Positions 39,250-50,199 of a DNA stretch of 64,000 nt are shown here, in pieces (the stretch's first letter is position 1; every line of letters starts with the position of its first letter). Made by a program: the position numbers and the translations under genes. This DNA is from Odontesthes bonariensis. Its lineage: Eukaryota; Chordata; Actinopteri; Atheriniformes; Atherinopsidae. A model generated the notes under the pieces. It searched no databases. It had not been told where the DNA came from and worked only from the letters and a program-made list of their open reading frames with translations. Location of the stretch: NCBI RefSeq assembly GCF_027942865.1, contig NC_134527.1, positions 5,682,976 through 5,746,975 of the forward strand. The letters run 5' to 3'.

Positions 39250-39369
39250 CCTCTGTCCTCACTTCCCTTTCAGAAACGGCTCGAAGAGGAAAGCTAGCTT
39301 CCTGCAGCTAACAGCTGTTTAGGTTTCAGGAGAGTAGAGTCGCTGTGAGGCAGCCAACCAGGCACAGAG
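39250..39369 (+). other. man1b1: Probable non-coding first exon of man1b1 (approximate 5' limit)
   Basis: A good donor (cacagag followed by gtgagg) ends at 39369, upstream of the coding start exon, whose own 5' part has an acceptor at tgcag (40151-40155). The sequence before it is moderately GC-rich and unlike the repeats around it. The transcription start cannot be fixed from sequence, so the left boundary is only a guess. Confidence 0.45.
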
Positions 39370-40160
39370 GTGAGGGGGAGAAACCCGAAGGTTTGACTTG
39401 TGTTTGCCCTGTTGGTGGTGTGTTTGAGCCGATTATTTAGTGACACGAGATTGAGGTGTGGCAAAATTGTCTTGCTAGCTTAAACACTTTGTTGCTGTAA
39501 TTGACAGTTGTGGCGTTAGCTTTTTGTGCACAGAAGCATCCTCACATTTTGAAAGGAATTCATACCCGGAAGACTCAAATATGCAAATTTACAGTAGTCA
39601 AAGTTATTGTAAAACCCCCTCAGTTTGGTTCTTTTCCACTAATCTGTGATTAAGGATTCACCACTTTGAGGTGCATCACCGTGTTTGAATTAAATGAAGG
39701 CATGTTTTCAAGGCAACGATCGATATTGCTAATTAAGACAGTTTTTAAAGAGCTTTAGGAGTACAACCAACGTGTCACGCATGAGCAAATGATCGCGCAT
39801 GTCTGGCAGCAGATTATTTTCCACTGTCCATGATGCTAAAGAAGACATTTTAGAGTAATGAAACAAGTTATGGAAGCCTGTAAGCGCGGCAAAACACAGC
39901 TATCATCATATTTATATGCACACCAAGGGCTGAGGCTGTAATGCAGTTGCTTGAAGTTGTATATAAAGGAATAAAAACAATGTCTGAATGAAAAGTGAGA
40001 ATATACATGCAAAGTTCATCTCAAAGTCAATTTTAATTTTCTGTAAATGGGCTCTTTAGCTTATCTCTGTAGGAAAATGTTGGATTGGACCTCATATTAT
40101 ACCTTATTTGAGGAGATAGCCTTAATTAAAGTGATATTTTTTTCTGTCAGTGCAGGTTCT

Positions 40161-40238
40161 ATGAGCAACGACCGTCTTTCCCGGTCAGAGGATGTTTCCA
40201 CCTCCCAGAAAGGACTTCATCGCTCTGACACTCAGTGA
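40161..40238 (+). promoter_or_regulatory. Upstream ORF overlapping the man1b1 start
   Basis: If the acceptor at 40151-40155 is used, an ATG occurs six bases into the exon, out of frame with the main start. It runs 25 codons past the main ATG to TGA at 40236-40238. Its context is weak (T at -3), so leaky scanning could still reach the main start. A regulatory role is inference. Confidence 0.4.
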
Positions 40239-40293
40239 CCCGGAGAGTCGCACCTACAACAACGGCAAACACCGGAGACAGTCCTGCTGGAGG
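40192..40293 (+). CDS. man1b1: man1b1 coding exon 1: start and cytosolic tail
   Basis: The exon encodes 34 residues ([14 protein letters not shown] to RRQSCWR), the cytosolic tail of the type II protein, and the SCWR/KWKQLSR junction matches the human protein. The start codon has A at -3. A 25-codon upstream ORF (40161-40238) overlaps it out of frame. Donor gtgagt, phase 0. Confidence 0.92.
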
Positions 40294-43200
40294 GTGAGTG
40301 GTCCTGAAACGCAGTAACCCAAGTCCACAAATCTTCTGTTTGATGCTTGGCAGATTCCCACAACCATGCTGACAAGTTGTCACCATTCAAACGAAGTTGT
40401 GGTCAATAGAAAATACTCCATTGAGTTACAGCTTCTTGAAATTAAGTAAAGTTTTAGCAGCAAATGATAAGAAATAATCTGATCCTTGCCAGGTCTAGAA
40501 GTGAGGTTAATGCAGGCTCGGATGAACAAAAATTAAATACACTCTTACTGCTTCTGTAGAGCACAAGAGGGTAAGTAACAGCCAGGTTCTGCTAATCAGA
40601 TACACATACAGCATACATTAAATGGCCATTATCAGGTGTGAGCACCTCTATAAAAGCAGAGGGTTTTTAGCAGTTTGCTGCTCTGGATCATTCAGGTGTT
40701 TGTTAACACAATGCCAAGAAGGAAAGACACCTGCAATGATCTTAGAGAAAGCTCATAAGGCCATTTATAAACTATTAAAGTGTCCATCATACTACAGAGA
40801 GAAAGATTATTTACAAGTGGAAAATGTTCAAGACAGTTGGCAATCTTCTCAGTCGTGAACATCCAAGGAAGTTCACCCCAAGGTCAGAATGTGCAATACA
40901 CAAAGAAACTGAAAAAAACCCTAGAGCTACACCTCAGTCTAAAAGCTCCAATTAGCAAATTAAATGTCAAATATTGTGACAGTAAAATTAGAAAATGACT
41001 GAACAAGCACAGCTTGTTTGAAAGGGTTGCAGGAGAAAGCCTCTTCTCTGGAAAGGGTTTAGATTTAGAGTCCATTATTCTACAGTAACAAATATTATTC
41101 ACAAGTGGAAAGCAGTCAAGACAGTTGCCAGAAGTCAGACTGTCCAATGTGCAGGGTTTGCCAGGAGAGAGCTTCGCAGAATCAGTCTGCTATCCAAAAA
41201 CAACGTGGCAGCACAGCTTAGGTTTGCAAAGCTGCATCTGAACGAACCACAAGACTTCTGGAACAATGTCCAAGGTGGAGATGTTCAGCTATGATGCACG
41301 GCACCATGTTCCCCAAACACTGCAGCAAATCTACAACAGAATGGCTGAAAAAGATAAGAATCAACATATTGGTCCAGTCAAAGTCCAGACCTTGGCCTAA
41401 TTGAAATGTTGTGGGGAAAGCTTAAGATGGCTGTGCATAAATGATTGCTCACAAATCTCACTTTTAAAGAAGAGTGGGCCAAAAATCCTCCAGAGTAATG
41501 TGGAAGACCTACAGCGTCGTACAGTTAAATTCAGCTCTGAAATACTTTCTTAATCCCTCAAGGGATATTATATGCTACAGTATAAATTATTATCGTTGAA
41601 AATATAATATTGTTATAGATGGATATTAAGGTTTGAATAAAAATCAGCTAATGGACATTCATAAAGTTGAAATGTAGCAGAGAGGTGTGGGGGAAATCTC
41701 CAGAGGTCGCCATTAACGGATTGATGTGTTGTTTTTGTAGCTTGGCAGCAACTTTGGCTGATGCAGGAATTTTAACAGCCAATAATTCAACATCTCTCCA
41801 TCTCCAGTTTTTATCTGCCCATATAGTCTTTAAGTTGAGTGGAGGGGTGTTAAGAGTTGGAACAACTATTGCCTTAATGATACTCGTCAGCACTCCCAAG
41901 TTCATCCATTTTATCTGCCGGTGAACTCGCGCTTCCTGTGAGGATCAGGAGAAGAAATGCTTTAGACTTCCTCCTCCTTTCTCTCCATTTTGTTCTTGCT
42001 CTGCAACCACAACATCTCCTCTTTATTCAGCCTGGTTTTGGGCTCATGTTCCTGGCATTATTTGGGCTCTTCTACGAGCTATTGAATCATGGGATGTAAT
42101 GAGTTCTTCACACACTGCTTTTTACATTGTGGTTTTATTATACATTATTTAATGGCACGATGGAATATGTCATGTGGTGGTTTTCATCTGTAGTTATTTT
42201 TTACCTAATTTCAATACTTGGTAAAGGACAGAATTTCTTTATTTTTTTTTATCCTTTTTAGAATTTTTTTAATATAAAACGATAATTTCTATATAATGAT
42301 GCATTTTGGGCATTCAGTTCGTTGTTCTTTGCAAACACACACATTCTTTTGTAGGAATAAAAGCAGAATAATGTTTCAGTAACACGAAGCACGTCACTGC
42401 TCTTTCTCATTTTGTGAAATAATTATTGATCATTAGTTTATTTATTATTGATTTATCATGTTAAATGCTTTGTTTTCAGATGTGAGTGTTGAGGATTATC
42501 CTTTTTATTTGTCATCTGTCTTTACAACAGAGGAAGTTGTAAAACCTGACGAATCAAAACGGCCAAAAGACGGCTCGACTGCTTGAAAGTAAAGAGGGAA
42601 AAGAATTAAAGTGTGTGTTGTTGAAGTGGGATGAAAGACAGAAGAACAGAATGTGTTTGATCTCACTGAATCGCTCAAGATGCCAGAGATCTTATCTGAG
42701 AACCTTTAAAGACAGAAACTGCTCCACATCAAAAGAGGCAGAAGAAAGAGAGGCAGAAAAATGGATTGGAACAAGATGGGAGATAATCCATCTTATCAGT
42801 TATGTAACCAAGCACTTGGATGCTTACAGTTATAGCCTTTTTACAGAGTGCACAATCAGTCAGACTAGACTTTTGCTCGTCCTCCGCTTTCTACGCTTCA
42901 GAAAGGACTCCTCGCACTTCACCGTTTTCAGGGGAATGTTTTTCTTTTCTCCGTTTAATTAGTGACTTAACTCTCACCCACAAAATGCACCTAACTCAAG
43001 GGATGAACCAGAGAACTTAGCAAAGAACTAGGGCTGGGCAACGATTGAAATGTTTAATCTAATTAATCACATGATTTCCCTGATTAATCACGATTGATCG
43101 CATTTGTACGCAAAATCCAAAAATTAATTAAAAAGTAGTGTGTAGCCTTTAGCATTTAGTTTTATTTTAAATGTGCTGCCATATGAATGAAAGTGTCATA

Positions 43201-46200
43201 ACATTTGTTGTGCAAACACACTTTTAACATCAGCATCTTTCTGTAGTTTTTATGTAGAAGCCTCGCTCCACTGTCTGTTTCCTTGAATGACTTGCTGCTA
43301 TCAGTTGTGTGTTTTGCCTTTAAGTGATATTTTAGACTGGAACTACTACGCTGAGAAGACAATTCAACTTGGCTGTAAATGCAGGAGTTTTTAAAAAAAC
43401 TTATTTTGAAATACGTGCTTTTATGTTGAAAGAAGTAAAACAGGAAGTAGTGCCGGTTAGCTCTGTGAGACCGAGGAGCACCTGTAATGGTGATGTTACC
43501 TGCTAGTTTATTTTTATTTTATTCCTCCATGCTTCGTGGTGTTTGCTGTAACTGTGTGAATGTGATGCATTCAACAGACTTTTACAATAATAAAACCTGC
43601 GTTAATGCGCGATAAAATATTTATCGGCATTAAATAATTAACAAGTTAACGCGATAATAACGAGTTAACTCGCCCAGCCCTAATAAAAAACAATTTCAAA
43701 TTGGAGCTTAAGGCTTTTTGTTAAAAATTTGTATTTTTTTTGCACCACCGAGATGAATCCTGAATAGCTATTAGCTGAAAACTTGGCATCTGTCAGCATG
43801 GTGTGTGAGGAAAATGAACAAGTGGAAGGCAAAAAAAGAAGTGGGCGGCCTGAAAACGACCTAGAAAATAATTCTTGTATGTTCAGGCGTTGTATAACTG
43901 CTCATTCCATTCGTCGTCATGCTCCAGCTATGGAAGTTAACTAATTACGCCTCTGTGTTTAAAATCCGTTTGATGACCTTTTGGAGGGAAAAGCTTCAAG
44001 TTCAATAGGTTTCCAAAGCGCTTGAATAATTGATTGCTTGGTATTCACAGTTCTAATTTAAAAAACACAACAAACTCATTTAATAGTTCTCTGCCTACAC
44101 GCAGTACAGACTGAATGACGGACGGACGTTGAGTTATCGCCGGGCTCCTGCGTTGTGAGTAAAAATGAAAACGGCCCCCCTGAGATGGAGTTTGTTTTGT
44201 GTGGCTCACAAATGATGGCTCAATAGTTTCATGGTGTTGCACAGGTGTTAATTAGAGCAGGCAACACAGGGTACCAGCTTGCTTCTTAGTTTTTTTCCCC
44301 TCCTGAGAGAAGCTGATTTTTGTCCCTCCCTCAGCACTGCTGTGAGATGATTTATTTGAGCTGGCTGCACTCGCAGCAGCACGTCAGGGCGAGGGAGATG
44401 AGGGGTTTGTGCAGGGTAAAACTCTTTTTAAGAAGGCATAAAGTCATCTCATATTTCAGAGAAGGGGATGTGTTTAAATCTGCCATCAGCCGTCTGTGAT
44501 TCCAGTTCAGAGCCTTTGTGACATGTCTCGGTGTTTTTTTTTTTTGTCTCTGCCCACAGAAATGGAAGCAGCTGTCTCGTCTCCAGCGAAGCCTCATCCT
44601 GTTCCTGCTGGCTCTGCTGCTCATTTTAGGACTGCTCTCTTATCCCAGCTTCACAGAGCAGTGGCGAGGTAAACCCCCTCAGTGCTAAGTTCATTTACAC
44701 ACAGGCACAGACGTTCTCTGTCAGGAATTGGTTGTGACGATAATACATTTCAATAGATAAATAAAGTAACAGTGAGGCGTTGAAAGTCTTTTTCTGACCT
44801 TCTTTTACAATTATGGTTTAGTTTTTACTATATATCTGCAAACTAGGTCAAGAGTTTGTGTTTGGAAAGTCTTTTTTTCAGTATTTATGTGATTATGTGT
44901 TGCACTGTCACTGTCGTCATGTGTGTGGCTCAGGGGTTAGAGTGGGTCGTCCAATAACCGGAAGGTTCTCGCGTCCCCTTAGAGGAAAGCTTATCCATGT
45001 TTCTGATCTTATTAACACTTCAATAGGAGGACAACTTAGTCATATTCAAATGGTCTATTAAATAATATTATTAATATTTCCTCTCAGATGATAGTCTTTT
45101 AAAGATTTGTTATCATTCATTACATCAACCGTTCTGTTATTAGCTATATTTTTAAATGCCTCCTCTTAGAGGAAAGTTTATCCATGTTTGTTAGCTTTTG
45201 TTAGTTTACTCAAATTACCTGTTATAGTCATACCAATCCTACTATTAGCTAAATTTACTTTTGCTCTGTTATAGTTATACCAATCTTACTGTTAGCTAAA
45301 ATGACCTGATTGATGTTCTGTATCTGTATTGTTCTGCACTTGATTTTTTTTTATGTTTTTATTTCTGTACCTGATTGTTGTTTCTGTGTTGTAAAGCACT
45401 TTGGATCTTACCTGACTCCCGCCCTCTGGTATTCGCATACCATCTGGGACAAGCCCACAACCGACATGATTTCAAATGGGGCTATTTTTTCTAAAACTCG
45501 TGCAAGTGATTGGATGAAGAATCTGTCCGTCATCTTGACTGACACGCCACTCCCAATGACTCAACCCGTGACGTAGCTCAGAGCTTACCTGACTCCCTTC
45601 CTCTGGAGCATGAATGGACGGCCATAACGCCGCCCATTCATCCAAAGTCCCACCCAGCGATTAATGATTGGCTCTCATTATTTTCTAATCGGACGAAACA
45701 CATATGACTCCTGGGCTCCTCAGATGGTTGTGTGAGGAAAGGGAACGCCCCCGCGTGTAGTTGGTGAACGCAGCCAGATGACGTGAGTCAGGTTACTTTG
45801 GATCGCCTTGTTGCTGAAAAGCGCTATATAAATATAAATTTCTCTTCCCTTCACTTCACTCAAAAAAGACTGGTGAAACTGACTGTCTCCATGAGTGTGT
45901 CAACAGGTGGAACAACAGGTGTGTCAACGGAGGACACATTTCATGTATCCCTGTACATGACAATAAATCTGATCTTGATCTTAATGCAGGATTGTCTGAC
46001 AAGGAGGACTGGCTGGAGCTGAACGACCGAGGCCTAAACGTCCATCCTCCAGACCTGAAGCCCGAGTTGAATCCAGCTGCAGCTAAAGCTCCGGTTCCTG
46101 TGGTAGGGCCACATCTGGAGCCAGCTGCGGGCCCGGATGCTATCGCAGAGCCAAGAGCACCAAATGTTCCGATTTTGGCCAAACCTCCCGTTAAGGTTAG

Positions 46201-49200
46201 TCCTGCAGGATGTAGAAATGTTCGCAGACATGTTGTGTAAATGGTTTGTAAAGTCATCGACGTGTTTAAGGCAAGGCAAGGCATCTTTATTTATATAGCG
46301 CATTTCATACCACAGGCAACTCGATGTGCTTTACATAAAGATAAAGCATTTAAAAGAACAGAATAAAGCAGCATTAAAAACAAGCAATTTAAAGAGAATT
46401 AAAAAAAATGAATAAAAATTAAAACACACAGTTAAAAGCAATCAAAGAAGAGGGGGACAAAGAAAAAATATAAAACAATTAAGAGGATTTATAGCATTAT
46501 GTTTTAAAATTATTTAAAGGAACTCAACCATAAGCACACCGAAAGAGAAATGTTTTTAAGCTGGATTTAAATGTGCTTACAGTTGGGTCTGTGTTCCAGC
46601 TTCTTAGGGTTGCGACTGAACGTAAAACAATGTGGTTCTTCTTGTTGGTCTCCCAACGTACCTCTTTAAAACCTTTTCAACAGAGCTGAGCTAAAGAAAA
46701 AAAAAAAAAAAAAAAAAAACATTTTCAATTTGTCATAGGGCTGAAATGATTTGCAAATCATTTAATTCTGCTTTCATTTCTGTTTTTCCACTGTTCCAAC
46801 TTTTTTTTTCTCCCCCATATTTCTGACTACAGAGAAAACCGCCTCCAAACAGAAGAGGTCCCCCGAGCCTCCAGAAAGATGGAAATGTTTCAGACATAAT
46901 TGGGGGAGAAAAACAAGCCCAAGTGGTTCAAGATGAAGAGGAGGAGGACAAAGAAAAGAAAATTGTCAGGTGATTGTCATGTTTCCTCTTAAGAATGCAC
47001 AGAAAGTTTTTGAGCTGTTGAGACAAGTAGCACGTCGAGAAGTAGATTGCAATTAGCTTTTGTTGTGCATACTGTCACAGAAGTCATTCGGATGTGAAAC
47101 AGGTTTTTGCCTTAACCCTGCAGCTGGAGAGGAGCAATGATCGAAGCTGACCAGGCTACAGAGCCTCCACCCTCAGCCGTAGAGAAAGAAGCTGCAGCGC
47201 CCGCTGCAGCCACCAACCCTGCAGCCGTCGCCCCACCGGAAGGTTAAAAAAGATATTTACCTGTAATTATATGTACATATTACAAATGGGACGTCAGTGA
47301 GTGCAAAATGTCATGGGCTGTGTTCGAAACCGTCTACTACATACTGCATACTACATACTACATACTGATCGATCAGACAGTATGCAGAGCGTTTACCCAC
47401 AATGCACTTCGCTCCTGCCCGATCCGAAATCAGTCGGCCTGAAGCTGATTTCGCTTAAGCTCTAAACTCTGTAAACTTTAGCAACATTTGAAACATTTTC
47501 AGGTGAGAAAGTAGTCGTTTAGATCCCCAAAGTGTTGAAAACCTGACAAAATACCGGCTGTTTACAGTTTTGTTCCCACGAATTCGGCGCTACTAAAGCT
47601 AGCCGCAGTGAGCAACGCACTTCCGGTTATTTTCACACAATGAAATACCCGTTGCCTTTTATCATAGGGAAAGCCATTACGATACAATTGGTGCTTTTGT
47701 TTTGAAAACAGGAAGTGAACCTACCCTCATTCTAGCTAGCTTGAAACTGCCGTTTTGACAGGAAATGACGATCGGCGACGTCACGTTACGTTGCATCTTG
47801 GGTAGTTTGAGTATGAGTAGTAACCTCATGATGCATACCCAATATTTCAGAGAATCTAGTATGCATCCGGGAACTTAAAAAAAGTTAAAGTTAGTAGGAG
47901 TAGTGGGAGTAGTAGGAGAAGTAGGTGGTTTCGAAAACAGCCATGTTGTTTTGTTTTGTTTTTTTGTTTTGTTCAGTTTGAACTCTCTGATACATTTTGG
48001 ACTCAGACCATTCAGAGACTTCTACACAATAAGCAGGGCCTAAAATTCAAACCTATAGTTAATTGTTGATCAGTACAAGAATCTTAAAGCCCCATACACA
48101 CATGTCGCTGCTATTTACTCGCTCAGCGAGTGGAGTCAATAGAATGTCTGTGTTCACGCGAGGCGAGTAGGCGAGTAGGCGAGGAGAGTACAAGCGATGC
48201 GATGTGGGCGGATTCCGAGATGAACATATTTCAACTTCGAGCGACGCGAGTAAAGCGAGTAGCCAATTAAAATGCAGAATACAGATTATTGACAGGTGAC
48301 GTTCCCCCAGTGTTCTCCAAACAGTGGCCACCCAACTTCTACACACCAAGTCAGCAAAAGCACCCAAGCGAGTGGCGAGTAGGCGAGTGAGCGTGTAGCG
48401 AGTAAATAGCAGCGACGTGTGTGTATGGGGCTTAAGAATGGGGATATTGTCTTCTCTTGTGCTGTTGTTGGTTAGTATTCTGACAGCAGCATTTTCTGAA
48501 TGACTTGCAGCTGTTTGATAGTCTCCAACACAATAAGCGCAGTTGCAAACAGCAGTGTTTATTAACCCTGAGCAGCTTTAATGAACTCTGGTACAAACGA
48601 TTAACGTGAACACTGCTCCTCACGCTGCACAGGACATCATTCACAAACACTGACAGGCAATATTTAAACATGAAACGGGAGGATTAATGAGATGAACGAT
48701 GACCTCATGGGCTTAAACACCTACTTTGTTCATTCTTCTCCCTCTGATTCGGCAGAATAGACGCTCCTTATTTTTCCTTTTAAACATGAAAAATCTCACA
48801 GTTTTAGTTTCTTATTTTATCTCTCAGATAATTTGCACTAAAAGGAATATTCTGTGCAAAGCAGAACTCTAAACTGCAACATTAAGCCAGTGTCCAATTT
48901 TAAACGAGTTCTTTGAGTATAGATAACTTGGCTAAAAAAAAAAAAAAAAAAATCAAGAGCTTCATTTGATGCTGGTCTTGATAAAAACATGTGAGAGAAA
49001 ACTTACCTAAGCTTACATTGTTGTTCTGACATTCGTGTGGCTGTGTGTGTAGTTTCAACTGGAATCACAGACAGACTGGAGGCGGTACGAGATGCCTTCA
49101 GACATGCATGGAAAGGATATAAGGACTACGCCTGGGGTCACGATGAGCTCAAGCCCATCTCAAAGTCTTTTGGGGAATGGTTCGGACTGGGTTTGACATT

Positions 49201-50163
49201 GATCGACTCTTTGGACACCATGTGGATTCTGGGCCTAAAAGAAGGTACGTTTGTTGTTTAGTTTGCTGACATAATTTGTCACATGAATGGGACATTTACA
49301 TACGAGACAGTGCCATTGTTTTTTCCTTAGAAGATAACAATTTTTTTTTTTGTTTCGAGGTCGTATGAACCGATATGAGCTTTATTAGCTACTTTAGCTG
49401 CTCAGAGCATCGCACGACATCCAGACTGCATTGTGGTCGATGATGTAACGGGAAGAAGAAATCCTTTGGGTTACTTCTGGATATTCACCTTAAAACTCTT
49501 TTTGATTTCTTACCAGCCTAATTCAATCCAGTACTTTTCTGCAGAGCCTCACTCCGGCTCTGGAGTTTGTTATAAGACCACTTTGGTGTTTTTTTTGTCA
49601 TCCGTTACCCGTTCTCATGTGGCTGTAATTGACCTCTCTTGACACAGAATTTGCAGAAGCAAGGGACTGGGTAGAGAAGGAGCTCTCCTTCAACAAGAAT
49701 GTGGATGTGAATCTTTTTGAAACGACCATCCGTGTGCTCGGGGGGCTGCTGAGCACCTACCATCTGACGGGAGACCAGATATTCTTAGATAAAGCTGTGA
49801 GTCCTCTATCTGTCCTGTTTCTGTCCATATTTCATGAACACATGGAGAATAAGACTGTAAAATCTTGTTTAAACATATGTAGACTGTTTGTTCTTCAGCT
49901 TGAGCACATAAGCAGTGTTTCTTCTCCTCACTTAAAGAAAGACCTTGGGTCCAGATTAATGCCAGCCTTCAAAACGCCCTCAAAGATCCCGTTCTCAGAT
50001 GTCAACATTGGGAAGGGAACAGCACATCCACCCAGATGGACGTCAGACAGCACACTCGCCGAAGTCACAAGCATTCAGCTGGAATTTAGGGAGCTGAGTC
50101 ATCTCACCCAGGACCCACAGTATCAGGTTTGGACACTTCATTGGGCTAAAATGAGCTCTTCTT

Positions 50164-50199
<36 letters not shown>

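Noticed and set aside
42615-42962. 115-codon ORF in man1b1 intron
   Set aside because: No family resemblance and no splice context.
49629-50198. 189-codon open frame across a man1b1 exon, intron and the next exon
   Set aside because: It is exon 49648-49796 read through an intron whose length happens to be in frame; the C-terminal part runs into the TG repeat. Homology supports splicing at 49796/49938.
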